From NCBI GenBank assembly GCA_033032175.1, contig CM065309.1, forward strand, positions 17,918,001-17,982,000: a stretch of DNA of 64,000 bases. The letters are read 5' to 3'. Position 1 is the first letter of the stretch. Each line of letters opens with the position of its first letter. This DNA comes from Saturnia japonica. Its lineage: Eukaryota > Arthropoda > Insecta > Lepidoptera > Saturniidae. Shown here in pieces: positions 21,842 through 36,139 of the stretch. A program made the position numbers and the translations under genes. Under the pieces are notes generated by a model. That model searched no databases. It had not been told where the DNA came from and saw only the letters and a list, made by a program, of their open reading frames with translations.

Positions 21842-24542
21842 ACAAAACTCCAACAGGAGCTAAAAGTTTACAACTTTGAAACGAATCAACTGAGAATTTA
21901 AATTTTAATAGTTTCATAACTTTAAAACTAATAACTGCTTATCAATATTACAACAAAGTAAGAACGTGATGTTAATAATATTGGCTGTAAGAACGGAAAA
22001 TAAACGTGACTATAATTCTCTGATACCAGTACAGTTTTTATAGTAGTTTGTTCTTTAAATTAATACAATAAAAAGGCGCACCTTTGTTTGCCTAAATCAG
22101 GTCAAAGAATATGAAGTCTTTGGTGAAATACATGTTTTGATATAAGTATTGAATAAGTTTCTACAAATTGTTTGCCTCCTCCTCTGAAACAGAGTATTTG
22201 ATGAAGTTGTAAATGCCGATAAACCAGTAACTAATGTTAAAAAAGTTAAAATACGTAAATCTCAAGTTACTAAATAAGGGAAAGCCTGAAATGAACCTCG
22301 AAGGTATCGTGCTCGTTTACTGAGATGCATCCACGTAATAGCTGTGAACTAATAAAGGCTAATTATTTATCCATTCTCTTACACTTTCTAAATGTCCCAG
22401 CGAACCCAAACTGCGAAGTACAACAAACATTATAAGTTGCTTATGTAAGTTCCCCGTTATTTAAAGATCAGGCATTTCTGGCATTCTATGTTAAAAGTAA
22501 ACAAACCGGATATAGTTTCAAAGAATACTTTCGTACGATATTTGTAGGAGGTAAATGAACGTTAATGTAGTATTGGTTGAAAATTTTTTGTTACTTTCAT
22601 CGCCTGGTGATCAAGGTATTGTCAAACTGAAGCCGAATAACTTTATATATGAAATATTCGCACAAGTCAACTAATTTATATCTAAATATCTATTCATCGA
22701 TTTTTAATGCTCTCCATAGTCGATTCTAATACCTATACTTCAATGTAGCAGATGTTCAATATTATTGTGATTATGTGTTAAAGGATCATAACACGGGCAC
22801 CTGACTTTAGATGCATTTGCCTGAACTTACATAAAACTGTTTTCACATGTTTGTAAGTAACTGAAGTAGCTGATCTTAAATAGTGACGTACACACACTTC
22901 GAATAGAAAATAGATGTCATTTTAAGTTTCAGATTTGACTGAAATATTTGATGCTGCAAGTTCGTTATAGCAAACATTAAGTAAAATCAAGTGCTTTCTA
23001 TTAAAAAGGTCTTTACGAATGAGTTTATAACCACGATTGGATAAAATAATATAATTATTAGGTTTTATAATTTATTTTTGTCTTGTTAATAGGTTTCAAT
23101 AATAAAAAGTATAAATACATTTTAAAACTAACTTATATGAAGGTAAATTGAGCAGGACAAAGGAAAAGTAGGGCGTGGAGGTCACGAACATGAATTGAGA
23201 CGTGGCTGCTTTGAGCAAAGGTTATAGGTAAAAAATATATGTTTAAAAGTGACTGATATTTTTTAATACATAAATTCTTACAGACAGGGGAATTGTAATG
23301 TGTAAACGATACAAATATATTTACCTTGCTTAATGGTCATCAGGTTAACGAGTGTCTTTTGGTCCAATTTCGGATTTTTTGGGCTTTATCGGGTTTTTCC
23401 TATGTCGGGTGCAGATTATTGGTCCGTTTCTTTGGAATATTATAAAATAAAATCTGTTGCAATATTTTACTGCTGATAGAAGAGTTGGATAATTTGGGGT
23501 TTGTCTATCCGTGGTGCTTATATACGTTACTCGTTGTTTTTGTTGTTACTGTTTAACTGATATTATAGATTCATTTGGATTTTCTATTTCGGAATGTTTT
23601 GCATTGACTACTGGAAACTTTGTACAATCAACATCAAAAGTGGTTAGTATTTTACCTGAGGTTAATAAAATTATTAATTGCTACTCCTAAGGACAAAATA
23701 AGTTACCTTCACGTAGTAACCAAACTAAGTTCAGGAATATATCACTACAATTTTTTTGCGTAAATTAAATTGTGGCGATGGTTCTTTCGCAGTTGACCCC
23801 TTTACTAGGTCGCTTTCTTCAAATTTGCAAAAAACTTCTCAATCCTTTAACAAACTAAACCGATGCTGAAACATAACGAGATGCGGTAATTTTCTCTGTG
23901 ATTATAAATAGTCATGTTGATCATAAATGTTTTATCCGTTTGATGTGTCAACCAACGTACTTGCCGAAAAAAAAACGAAACACCGGCTTATTGCTGATTT
24001 TTGCGGCATACCCGAGTGGCAAAACTACGTCGGCCCAGCGTTTAGACCCTTTATGAAAGTAATGAAATGATAACATTTTAGAACATTTAGCTACTACATA
24101 TTAACATAATGATTGAGAAATAAATTATCAGTTATAAATGTTAAATCAGACGCTTTGCAGTCGAAAATTCTTACACACGAATTAAATAATCATATTTTAA
24201 AACATGCAAGTCACGAAATAAAAAGTTTAAAAATTCCTTACGCGATATGATTGCATATAATAGCCCAGCTCCGCAGCATTACACAGACTGATTTTATGTC
24301 CAACAAACGCTTTAATTAAGTGAAAAATATCCCACACTTACCGACTTTGAGAGTAGTTGCGCGTTTGAGATTTTAAAGGCCTCGTAATCATTCTCGATTA
24401 CTTACTAATCATGTACTTTAAAACTTCATATTTTTAAACTACAACTTCTTACATAGAAGTTATATTTGACTTGAAATTAATATCTTCTGATTATGATTTG
24501 TTACATCATTTTGTAGAATTTTTCTTACCTATGACTGAGGTT
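21842..24542. other. No recognisable gene
   Basis: About 2.7 kb of AT-rich DNA between the retrotransposon and a LINE fragment. No ORF of 60 codons or more, and no RNA or repeat family that I recognise. Confidence 0.45.
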
Positions 24543-24919
24543 AAATGCCACTCATTCAGACTCTTAGCTAATCTCATCCATGTCTGGCTCGCAATTTTTA
24601 CAATATCGTCCACCCAACGAACGAGTTAGTGAGAGTCCGACTCCTCGTTTATCCATGCCTGGCACCAATCCGTCAACGCTTTAGTCCACCTGTTGTCACT
24701 CTGCCTGGCAACATACCCCGCCTAATTCCATTTCAGTTCTGTGATGGTCTCCCCAACGTCACGGACGTCAGTGCGACGTTGGAGCTCAACATTTCTAACT
24801 CGATCTTGTAATTTTATGCCGAGAATGGTGCGCTCCATGGCTTTCTGTGCCTCTTGTATTTTATGCACGTCCTCAACTGTGAGCGTCTATGTCACGGCAG
24901 CATATGTCATCTTGAGGCA
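24543..24919 (-). pseudogene. Dead LINE (RTE-like) reverse transcriptase, C-terminal fragment
   Basis: One minus-strand frame reads from LKMTYAAVT through EDVHKIQEAQKAMERTILGI, RVRNVELQRRTDVRD, ELKWN, AGYVARQSDNRW, RWVDDIVKIA and LAKSLNEWHLTSV, interrupted by three stops. This order (an AMER..LGI segment, an R-rich RT helix, KW..AG..AR, then RW.DD) is characteristic of the C-terminal end of the endonuclease-RT ORF of RTE-like LINEs in Lepidoptera. The endonuclease and RT catalytic core are missing. Assignment to RTE is from general memory of the family. Confidence 0.7.
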
Positions 24920-26377
24920 TTGTAGAATATTAACGGATTTGAGTATATTACATAATATGTGGAAAACTAAGATGCAGCAGTTTCTATGATGGATTAATTT
25001 CTTTCCGACAACAAAATAGAAATCTAGATTCTATTTTTATTCGAGGGTCTAAATAACAAAGGATCCGTTTATATGAATGGAAGCCTCTTTCCGGCCGTTC
25101 GGTACATCGTGATTATTTGTATCGGCCATAATTTAGTCCATTGTTGTCTGTTCGGCCTTGCATCGCCTTTCACCGCTTCGCTTGAAAAATTACGGCTCAA
25201 GTTTCAGAGTTTCTACAACGAGTTCATAATGTAAAATCTTCACCAACCTGGTTAACTTTAAGCAATTATTGATACTTTTAGTATATCGAGTAGTTTATAG
25301 TTCAAAGTTTATTCAATAATCTTACTTAATAGCTTTAGATTATTACTTAGGAATCTTTCGTAAGCCTCTGACTAAGTAGTTGGTGACTATTTATTAGAAA
25401 TACTTAGTGTTCTCAATGTACGAATAAAAAAGTGAAATGAAGGAGCGAACCATTCATTTATAAATCATTCTCACAGTGTTTGTTAAATTGAGTATCAAAA
25501 TATAATTTAGAATCAAATAAACGCCTATTTATAAGTTTTATTTAGCTCGCTATGTTAGCATATATGGGTCAAATCTTGCAATTAAATTTTGTACTATAAC
25601 CGTTTGAACTAAAATTTGAAATATCTATGTAACCTCCGTGTCAATGCAATGGATGTTAGCCATAACGACTTCTCAACAAAACAAGTATTATATCTTTGTC
25701 GTGTTTAGGTTTCTTGGCATCGTTGCAATAAATAAGTATGATTTTGTTTACAAAACACATTGTATTAGTATTGAAAAAATAACTACCGTTAAAACGATAC
25801 CTATTAATTTATTGTTAGTGTTTTTTTTTAAATACTGAATCTGCTAATTTAGTGCTTTAAAATTTAAAAACTTTGTTCATCAATATTCATCGTTATATAT
25901 TATATTCTTTATTGCAAGAAAAAAGTACAATAAGAAGACTTTATGCTAAAAAGCATTCTTTACCAGTCTTCCAGGGAAACAAGAGAAAGATATAGCAAGG
26001 GTGTGCATAATATTTATTTTAAAAAAACCTAGCCGATATTCAACTGCTCCAAGTAAATCCTACGTAACGAATACTTGAAGTAATCCTGAGAGTTGACTTG
26101 TTGGATGTTGATAGGAAGCGAATTCCATAGTCCCACTGCTGTTACGGTGAAAGATCGGTCGCGGAAATTAGTATGATGACACCTCTCTAAATAATTGGAT
26201 ATCGATGGACTGGTCTATCTATTTAGCGGTGTACTAAAACCTCTGTGACATGCGTTTCAGAAAAATTGAGCTATCATAAACCACCAGCAAACAAACACTT
26301 ATAAATAATTTACTTAAAAAACATAAGTACGTAATATTCACAGGTCATATAACTAAAATAATGTTAAGTATGAAGTT
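24920..26377. other. No recognisable gene
   Basis: AT-rich DNA. Short frames only, none with a recognisable motif. Confidence 0.4.
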
Positions 26378-26560
26378 GGACAGATATAAGAGAAGAGGAA
26401 GATCAAAGAATGCATGGATGGTTTGTGTGAGGAATGATATGTATGCAAAAGTTGTGAATACGGAAATGACAGTTAATAGAGGAGAATGGAAGAGGAAAAC
26501 ATGTTTTGCTGACCCTACTTAGGTGGTATAAGGGTAAGAAAAAGATGAAGAAGATAGGTC
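26378..26560 (+). pseudogene. Dead LINE ORF fragment, C-terminal end
   Basis: The + strand encodes DRYKRRGRSKNAWMVCVRND, then EMTVNRGEWKRKTCFADPT, followed by a stop and an acidic, stop-rich tail (GKKKMKK). An RGR..K.W...V..DM segment followed by RGEWK and a stop is the usual end of lepidopteran LINE RT ORFs. It differs from the fragment at 24543 and is on the other strand, so it is probably a separate insertion. Confidence 0.6.
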
Positions 26561-29500
26561 TTGTCTTCAGTGCGATGACGCGTTTGGATTACACGAAGTG
26601 ATGCTATGTTATTTCCGACTACTGATACCTTATATAAAACGAAAAAGAAATTTAATTTAAAACAACAGAACTCCAAAATAACGTAAATCAAATATAATGT
26701 ATTCAATTCAGACCCTGTGAAACGAACACTGAATGTATCTTTATTGTCTACAAGAACCGGTAATAAACTCGTCTTGACGTAATTATTGTAATAACAAACG
26801 ATGTTTTTAAAAGGATATCTTCATCTTTTACAGATCCATGTTCCTGTGAGAATTCAAAAGAATCTTGCGAGTAGTGGTAACATCACGCCCTTCTTCCTCC
26901 TTGGTATGTATTATATTTCTTTGTTTATTTTATTTCAAATACATATAAGGTACCTAAATGCCTCGAATTGATAAATATGTTCCGCAAAATTATGTAAGAT
27001 TGCTGGGACATGACAATTATGTCCAACTGACTCGTGACCAGGAGTATCATCTCTCTCTATGTATAAAAAAATGTCCGTTGAAAAACGTAAAATTAGGGTG
27101 GCGCCACGGTAGCAAGTACGTACATTTCAAAGATAGCACCAAAAGTTATTATTTTTTTCTATTTCGAACACATGGACAAATTTTCCCATTATTGTCCAAT
27201 TATTTTTTTATGTTTTACAACAGTAAAAACGATAAAATTACGAAAAGTTTGTCGCCCATATAAGATGGATCTCCTTACCACTAACCTCATACGTTAAATG
27301 GAACAGAAAACACGTGGCAATCAGTGCAAAAAGTAATCAAGTGGGTTGGTCACCGTCAAAATGATGATAAACACATCACAGTGACTGTCTTATGATGGTG
27401 ACAAATGTCGACAAATAGCCGATTTCTCGCTAATTGCCGTCGTTTTCGTATTATACTGTGTTTACAATCAGGCTCAGAGATGTCACTTTGCCCTGGTACA
27501 AAAAAAACGAATAATATTTGTATGGAGTATATATATTTTCTTATTATTTTACTATTATTTATATTTTTTCCCTACATTATAAAAAATACGTTGTTGAATT
27601 TCTAATTTAAAGCGTTACACGTTTAAAAAATTATTATACGTAATTTTCCTTCTTATAAATATTGAGTACAGATTTAGAAATAAGTCGATTAAAAATACCT
27701 TATTGGCGAATAGTTCTACTGTACTTTGAACTTCAAACCGAGTAAATCCAACGCAATCGGAGCGTAACAATATAAAAAGAAGTGGTGTTGATGAAATACG
27801 GAAGCGACCAGAGTATGTTATAAAAACACGCTATTACGGTCAACGAAATAAATATCATAATGTAATACCAATGAGATACGTGAAAATGGTTTAAGGAAGT
27901 CATTTATGAAATGTAATATTTGTATGTGGTAACAATATATTATATAGCCTTGTCAAGGAGTCTCCATTACTTTTTTTAATACGATATTTTTTCGGGTTTC
28001 GTTTATTTAATGATAAATTCATAAATAAATTAAATTACCAATAATTGAACAAATTAATTATTTATACCAAACAAACAGTTTCAAATTATCGACATCAGCT
28101 TTACTTTTTCTACCAACGCTATCCCACTCCCATATTAATTACGATCGTTACTATTTTCAAATATCAAAATAAGTATTATTTGTTTTCATTTTAAGATTTA
28201 CTATTATGAAAACTATAAGTTAAAGTTTTATCAAATAATTCTTAGATTATAGATATGGATAAACTCAATTTAACAACGCACTTTATAACATAATAACATA
28301 TGTATAACTCACCAACACATAATTAAAAGTCCGGCGACAACTCGGCGCAATGGACTTATTAGGTACGCTCTAGGGAGCTTAACAAATGAAATAGATTAGA
28401 TTCCTGATAATAATAAATATGAAAATATGTTTGTTCATAGAATCACCCTCAAACGGTTGCAAGGAATCTAATTAAATTTGGCATAGACATAATTTTTATG
28501 TTGTGGGGGTAGGGCACAGGATCCTTTTTTTATCGTCCAAGAAAGCGAGCGGGCAACTGTTGTTATTTTATATGATGTATGAGATTTAAAGTTGCGATAT
28601 TTGATTTATCATCTTGTTTTGTTATCGTGCTGCAATTAAACCCGAAGGCCAGATTATGTCAGCCACCACGTCATCACAACCGCCTTTCCAGTGGCGCCGC
28701 TGCAAAACTCGTTTTTAAAGCCAGCTGCTTAAATAAACGAAGGACTCCTTGTGACCAGTTTTTGGCACCGTTTCGATTAGCGGAGAGTTTTACAAATTTA
28801 TTTTGGTTGATATTTTCAAATCCGTTTTCATTGTGTTTATCAAGAAACGATTAGTGTGGAAGGAATGACTTTAAAATAATTAATTGTACTTTTAAAGGTT
28901 CATATTTAGCGAAAATATAATTCTGGTCTATCCGTTACGCGGTTATTGCGAAAAGTATGTATCAAATAGATTGAGATAAGGTCTCGCTCATGGAATTTAT
29001 AAGTCACGATTCCTTTCAAGTAGACTATATTTGATAATACTGTATATTAGCACATCATGCATTTATTTTTTATTTTTTTATACGTAACGGAAACTGCGAG
29101 ATCTCGAAACGAAATAAATGCATTTTGTTATTTATTGTTACGTAATTTTTGTTTTGATAATTATTATAATTTTGTTGTAACAAAAACGGTCAAATCAATC
29201 TTTAATACAACTACTTAATGATGTCCTAAATCAGCCCTAGTTTTGAATTTGCATGATATACAGTATCTTTCTGATTGGTTAAAAGTCGTCCAGGACCTAG
29301 ACGTAGGATTTTGTAATATAGCATAATTTAGCCAAACTAACTAATAACATAGTATTTCCAGCTTTGTCTAATGAATGTCATACCTAAGTAGGATATGGAA
29401 AGATAAAAATGAAAAGGCTATTTCAATCCAAATTAAGTAGGTATATAACACGTACAAGAGCGATCAAGGTACCTTTTCGCATATTAGGACAAAAAGTGCG

Positions 29501-31035
29501 ACTGCTATTGCACCTCGGAGCCTGTAAAAAAAAATCATACCTCTTAAAGTTTTAATAACTGAAGCAATTTATTATTATCCCGTTAATTGAATTATTCAGC
29601 GACGTTTCAAAGAAATATTCATTGCCAAGTTGTTCAAAATGATATGCGTTATACAAAGAAATTGTTAGAAATCATCTGAGTCAACCTTCTTAAAAGTTTA
29701 TCACAAACTAAATAAATGCTAATAAGTACCTGACACGGAACGACAATATTTTATGTTTTGCTCTAATCGTAGGTTCTGTCCAAGTATATTGCATTTAGAT
29801 TGGATTAAAAAGTAAGAAAAGAAATACAGTACAGCTTTGCATACAAAAGAAAAAATCATGCTAAAGTTGGTACTTGATTTTAAAGGGCATTGTCAACGAA
29901 TAATGCTGCAATTTTAATATTCTACAATTAAGTATCTAAGTTTAAAGTTTTTTGTAACTTGTTCATATTTCCTGTTTACAATAAGCAATTACTTAACGTA
30001 TATAAAATATTTTCATTGTATACGATATAATATGCTGATGCTGAGACCAGGAAAATTTGATGAAAATGTATATGTTAGTTTTTGGGTAAAACGCTCAAAC
30101 ATGCATCGAGTTTTATTAAGATGATTAATTAAATTATTATATGGCTTTATGCCAAATATAAATAATCATTGTTCTGATTTTTAGGGTTCACAAATTCTAC
30201 TTACATACGTAACCAGAGCAATACAGTAAGAGCTGGACGCAAAAGGATTATGCAATATGACTGTTACACTGCACTGTTACTGTGCACTGCAATATGAATG
30301 TTAAGCAGAAGTTTGATTGGTTTTATTATACCTATTATTTTAAATTATTCATTTAACCATATATACTGTGACTTTAAAGCTATTTTACCTGATATAAGTC
30401 AGTTAATAAGAACAAGTGAAGTGAATTTGTCTTATTTGCATGGAAAATCAAATTTAGAGTTTTCACAAAATCTCCTCATCATTTAAGACGGTTACTACTA
30501 CTTGAATATAACGTGAATTAATACGTTAAATATACACAGTGGTGTAGGTAAATCATAAAAAACTTTCATAGAAAAAGTTAAGAAAAATTCCGATTTTACG
30601 CTTACATGGAAGTAAACCGTTGGCACTGGCAAATGCTTTTGCGAAGGTATTTAAGAAAAAAGCTCGGAATATGATTTTTTAAATTTTAAAATAATTTAAT
30701 TTTAATAATAAGTTACTACATATTAGTCATGAACTATATTTTATACGTCTCCCAACGGTTAATGTGAAAGACACTCGAGTCCGGAAATCGTAACTTGTAA
30801 TCCCGTTAATGTTAATAAACTATTACGATATAAAAAAAAATATGATCAGAGGATATTTTATTTTATTGAATCTCGTTATATAACTGTAATTCACTTAATT
30901 GTGAATAAGATACACGGGGAGTAAAGGTACGAGCGACGGCGATCATTGAATATTGCTATTACCGATCCAATTTCAAACGTGAAGAAGTCTATATATGCAC
31001 TGTGATCAGATCAGATTCAATCAAGAAGAAATCAG
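26561..31035. other. No recognisable gene
   Basis: About 4.5 kb of AT-rich DNA. The 101-codon frame at 26958-27263 starts in a reasonable ATG context but has no recognisable domain or supporting splice sites. The 91-codon frame at 28579-28854 lies in a slightly GC-richer patch and is likewise unsupported. Confidence 0.4.
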
Positions 31036-31132
31036 ATTGCTTGACGTTCACGTTTACTGCTCAGCTCCTAAGGGTCGTAGTGTGAAGTTATATATCCTAA
31101 TAACCTTCCACAATAAACACGCCATAAAATTT
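31036..31132 (+). repeat. Dispersed repeat family F, copy 1
   Basis: The block GATTGCTTGACGTTCACG..TACTGCTCAGCTCCTAAGG..GTGAAGTTATA..CCTAATAACCTT recurs at 33502-33594, 43083-43134 and 58022-58100. The last follows a CTAG-end, so family F may be the interior of a Helitron-like repeat. Confidence 0.5.
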
Positions 31133-31854
31133 AAAAATTATTTTTGAAATCTGGTTGGTATTTCGAAAGATTAGCAAGCTCAAACAAACAAACAATCTTT
31201 TGAGCTTTAGAATATCACAAGTATAGATAATTATTGCAATTTTTTAATTAATAAAATAAATTTAAATTCTCGAGACCAGAGGGCTGGCCAATACCTCGGT
31301 CAACGAACAAGCATTAAGTAAGTAATGTGGTCAGCCTTCTTGGTACTTTTCCTTCTAGCGGCGATTTGAATGGTATCCAATTCTTATAGTAATTTTACGT
31401 TATTTAGGTATACCAATAAGTATAGATTTGTCGTTAAAGTTACTATATATAAACATTATATTAATTTGATTAAAATGTTGTTGGCTTGGGAGATAAACTA
31501 AATATTAGTAAACAAACAATAACCTTGTTTTCCAAAAGGCTTTAACAGATTATGATACGGTGGTTTTATATTTAACATAATAGTTATTCATATACCTATA
31601 TTTCTTAAGCTTCTACAGAAGGTCTAGGCCCATAGTGTCTGATCATTGCATATAAGTACGTAACCATTTATAATAATGGCTTTAAATTGACCAATCAAAT
31701 GTTATCATTGTATACTCATGTAAAACGCATCTACTCGTATCAATACATTAGATCCGATGGAAGGTGAAATAGTGATGAGTTTACCTTGCACAATCGTTGG
31801 AGGTCGGGCAATTCAACCAAAAAATACACTGAAATAAATTTTCACAATGATATT

Positions 31855-32120
31855 GCAATGGTGACGTGTGATAGATACGGCGTCGGTTGACGTTAGTTCA
31901 AATCCTTACAATTAACTTGAACTTTCGGCGAAGGAAACATCGTGATGAAACTATGGTTATAGAAAATCATAGCATGGTGGTAGAGTATTTTTTAATGCCT
32001 ATCTGGCTAGTTGAAAATCTGTCACCAAGCATCAGTAGGTGTAGGTGTGTTCCGGCAGCTGCACTTGAGAGCGAGTCTTCCACTAGGTTTCATCTTGGGC
32101 CACATCGTCACTTACGTCAG
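31855..32120 (+). repeat. tRNA-derived SINE, family A, copy 5
   Basis: A decayed B box (GTTCAAATCCTTAC near 31898) is followed by CATCGTGATGAAACTATGG, GCATGGTGGTAGAGTA, GTGTGTTCCGGCAGCTGCAC and TTGAGAGCGAGTCTTCCAC. A short internal duplication of the atag(a)aaatcatagcatgg part is visible at 31955-31980. Confidence 0.65.
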
Positions 32121-32230
32121 TCATATGGTATATAATATTTTACTGTGGACCTCAATAGCTTATATAGATATCATATTTGTATCACAAAATTTATGACATG
32201 GGACCTCGCGCGTCACTAAGAAGTAAGTTC

Positions 32231-32445
32231 TAAGAATTTAGTATTTTAACTTTGCCCTCTCAATACATCTTGGAAAATTTAATGTATGTTCGGAATAATT
32301 AGAAATCTTTTGATAAACCCGAACGAGTTTCTTGTCGGCTCGTTTCGATGACAAGGATGTTTTCCGAACCGGTGGGATTGTGTTAACAATCATTACTTCA
32401 TAAGTGCCTTCTTGGGATCTAAAATGAATAAAATATTTTTGATTT
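32231..32445 (+). repeat. Dispersed repeat family C, copy 2
   Basis: Runs from TTTGCCCTCTCAATACATCT through GTTTCTTGTCGGCTCG and TTCCGAACCGGTGG to GTGCCTTCTTGGGATC..GAATAAAATA. Its start matches 51009-51060, so the full unit is at least 400 bp. Confidence 0.6.
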
Positions 32446-32534
32446 AAGTCGTGCAAAAATCCCCAAATGAAATTACCAATAAAAAACAATGCATACTAAT
32501 TCTTTTTAAGCAGGTTTTATTGTCGAAGGGGTAT

Positions 32535-32815
32535 TATAGGATGGCCGATTACGTGAATGATGGTGATGTTTGGATGTGATTTCCTCTCTGTACATCTACT
32601 GAAAATGATAATAACTGTTTATAATTAATACTGTAAAACCAATTTAAAAAGAAGAAGAAGAAGAAGAAGAAATATGTTGATAGATAGACCCGACCGAGTT
32701 TCTTGTCGGTTCTTCTCAATGTCTGGGATGTTTCCCGAACCGGTGGTTGTGTTTTGACGTTCATAAGTGCCTTTATGGGGCCTAAATTGAATAAAATATA
32801 TTTTGATTTTGGTAG
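32535..32815 (+). repeat. Dispersed repeat family C, copy 3
   Basis: Contains ACGTGAATGATGGTGATG, CTGAAAATGATAATAACTG, a (GAA)n run at 32651-32671, GAGTTTCTTGTCGGTTC, CCGAACCGGTGG and GTGCCTTTATGGGGCC..AAATTGAATAAA. It lies about 90 bp after copy 2 in the same direction. Confidence 0.6.
32651..32671. repeat. (GAA)n microsatellite
   Basis: Seven GAA units inside a family C repeat. Confidence 0.8.
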
Positions 32816-35800
32816 CGGTACTAAAGTCTACACCAGAATTAGCTTTTCTCATTTTGTCTTTGTGTATACAACAGAAGCATGCCCTCCAAAAACGTGAATA
32901 AAACAACCGAACATCATTTTACCTAGTAATGTTATAAAGTTCATTACCAAAACATAATATCCTTAAAAATGTTAATGTTTATTCAAGTAAAAAAATATCA
33001 TTATTATAAACGTCGATTGAGTTATAAAAAGTTGCGATAAGACGCAACAACACTGCAAAAATTACAAACAAGTAAAAAGTGTTCACTCCAAAAATACGCG
33101 GGCATATGGGTTTTTTAGACATTTTTTTCCTTAATTTTTCATGTATAATAAATACATCTATTGGTTCTGGTATGACTCGTGCTATTTTATTCACGCAAAA
33201 AGTTAATTGAAAAGTTCTTGTACATTCGGGATGTTTATATGTCATGCTTTGCAAGATATTAGAAGAATTCATTTTGGAAAACAATGGATTTCACTTTGAA
33301 AATAATGTACCTATTTTAAGAATGATTAATCTTTTTTTATTATTTCTAAAACATTTCAAAAGTCTTGTTGAATATGTGATTTGTGATGATGCGTGATGGG
33401 GATTCGTGTCTCACGGTTTCACCCTGGATGTTAAATTTATTCGCTCAACTCTAACCTATTATTTTTTTCACTTCTCTTACTTACTTGCTTACAACTTTCC
33501 AGATTGCGTGACATTTATGATTACTGCTCCGCTCTTTAATATCGTATCGTGAAGATACACATATAGCCTATAATAACCTTTTTCAATAAAAAAAATTATA
33601 AAACGCAATTTTTTTAAATCTTTATTTTTTTAATGTTTTAAAAACCGTGTTTTTAAAGTGTAGATTGTAGGTTTACTGATAAAAATCCCAAAGGTAACGT
33701 GAAAATAAATATCACACTTCAGATAGGCGCGCGCAGTCGTTTAACTTTTAAAATAAACAGAAAGTGTAGATTACCTTGCACAAAATCAAATCTAGGTTAC
33801 CCGTGCCGTGACAAAATGTTTTCGTAGACCAATCAATTATTTATGACGAATAATATTTCAATTTCTAATAGAATCAAAAACATCGTTACATTTGGAACGC
33901 TTACGAACGCATTAAAAAGAGTCGCAGAACACCAACTGATTTTTGTACAGCAGTTACCAACACCTTAAATAAGTTTAGTATGTGCCCATCCTTCGATACA
34001 AGTATGATTGCGATCACTATAACTATATGAGCAGATAAAGCAATTAAGAATAACCTTGGTAAAGGAAATAAACAATGTATGAAATTACTCATGTATACCT
34101 ACTACAAAAATAGAAATAAATAAGTTTATTGTAGCCAATGATATTTTACAAGATGTTATTGATTGGAGCGCATTACGCCGGTTTCTTACATTGAATTCTA
34201 AACACCTTGATTGTTGTAGGTACTGTGGTGTTGAATTGAAAATAATATATAACACGTGCCGGTAAATTAAGAGATCTTTCTTTGCCAATTTGCTTTCCGA
34301 TTTTTTAAATGAATCGATAATATAGTAAATGTCGACTGTTGTAATCTGATAAATGTCCACTAAAAAGATTTTACAGAATAGTTTAGTATTCATCATAACG
34401 TTTGCTTTTTTTTGGTATTTTACACATATTAAAATCTAATTTAATTCGTCTTTCATATGTATCGATTTCCTACATATTTTTACGACGCCACGTAGTGTTG
34501 TCGCATGGAAATAAAACATTAATTTTATAGAAATAAATAACTATAAAACAACAGCGTCGGCTCTATTTGGTTTTATCTCGCAAATTTATAAATTGTTATA
34601 TTTTGAAGGCATCGTTCGCGAGTTCGCAGCCGGTTTTCTAAGGTCATGGATCTGTCGAAACTAACCTGATATACCTACCTACAACAAGATAACGATATAA
34701 ATAATATCAGATCACTTCTTTACGAATGTTGTATAGAAATTGATTATATTTGAATATATTTGTAATGTTTTGTTTCTTGTATTTGTTATTTATATAATTA
34801 TTTTTTGTATTTAAGGAAATATTCCTTTATGCAATACTGTCAATAAAGCAACCCTTTTCCTCCCTTAAATTCTTAGTTTTACCAGATTTGTACTAAGCTC
34901 CCCTTAAATATTTAAATCTTTCCCAAAAGTCCTTTGAGGTAAGAAATTCTAGTAGGGAAAGTTCTTTATGTATGTAAATGTAGTGTAAGTTTTAAGATTG
35001 TAGAACCCGTGAAAGCTTAGACCACGAAAGCATCACGGTCGCACTTATTTCTGCCATTACCCCGATTCCATACGTTAGCGCCAACGTGTGGACTTGGGGT
35101 AAAGCGGTAGTGTTCCCACACGGGGTATTAAAACTCAGTTCTCAAGAATAGTAACCGATTAACGACTGGCCTCAGTTTGAACTCTGTCTTTCTGATATTG
35201 CTTATAAACTAAGCTGCAGTAACTAGTTAACATTAGGAGAACTGCAATCCTATTTATTCATTCATAACATAAACCAAATCGGACAAGTAGACAGCGAAAC
35301 TCGCACCCTGAGAGTTCCGAACCGATTACATTACTTACCGTACATTATTGTACAGTTTTTTACATAAATATTTTTTATATACCATACTATCCTTATATAT
35401 CTATCTCAGTTTGTCCGTTTGTCTCTCTGTTAGTTGCGTTTATATCTCAAGAACCACTCTGTGAATATTTATTATTATTTTATAAATGTTTTTAGAAAAT
35501 GTTTTAGGCTATGCTTTGTAACGTTATGTAACAAAACATAATGAAAAAAACTAATGATAAAATGAAATCAACTTAGAAAAAAAAACACTGAAATCTACAA
35601 TATACTAGACATCTGTTTAAATTAGAAAAATGTAAAACCACTATAACTAACCATAATATTTAAACCACCATGGGTAATTAAATGTTACAGAAGAAATAAA
35701 AAACATTTATGTTATGTTAGAAACGTGAAACAACAATAAATGAACGTTATGCTCAAAAAGACGACCCGGATCCATTGTTTAATATTAGGTATATCGATAA

Positions 35801-35825
35801 CATTATATATCTACATAATTTGTAG
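32816..35825. other. No recognisable gene
   Basis: A family F repeat lies at 33502-33594. A GC-richer patch at 35010-35120 (CACGAAAGCATCACGGTCGC and neighbours) looks like an old repeat but has no partner in this window. The minus-strand frames of 101 and 103 codons at 32979 and 34085 have no recognisable domain. Confidence 0.4.
33502..33594 (+). repeat. Dispersed repeat family F, copy 2
   Basis: GATTGCGTGACATTTATGATTACTGCTCCGCTC followed by a GTGAAGATA..TAGCCTATAATAACC block, in the same order as at 31036 and 58022. Confidence 0.5.
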
Positions 35826-36100
35826 CCGGAGGGCTTTCAAAATTGTGTGATCTTGAAAGTACCCTATAGGTTTTGATAATCGGTTACTGAGTGTGTCTTA
35901 TATATGTACTTTGTTTGTGTAAGGCTGAACTGGCTGTATCTTTTTACTGTGTTAACCTAGAAACTTGTTTTTTTTTACAACAGATTAAAGTCATACATCT
36001 TAATATTTGGTATTATTTTCAACTATATACCTCAAGTCTTTTTGATATAAAAAAAGTTACTACAATTTCTTTACATTATAATATTACACGTGTTTAGAAA
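35826..36100 (+). repeat. Dispersed repeat family E, first of two tandem partial copies
   Basis: AAGTACCCTATAGGTTTTGA, TAATCGGTT, CTGTATCTTTTTAC, GTTAACCTAGAAAC..TTTTTTTACA and TATTTTCAACTATATACCTC recur in order at 36140-36390. The class is unknown. Confidence 0.6.
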
Positions 36101-36139
36101 TTCCTTGTTTTTGGATTTATTCCTAAACTATTGTTAAGA

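Noticed and set aside
26958..27263. 101-codon ORF as a host exon
   Set aside because: No domain, no clear splice sites in phase, and low-complexity Lys/Phe/Tyr-rich end. Frames of this size arise by chance in 64 kb of six frames.
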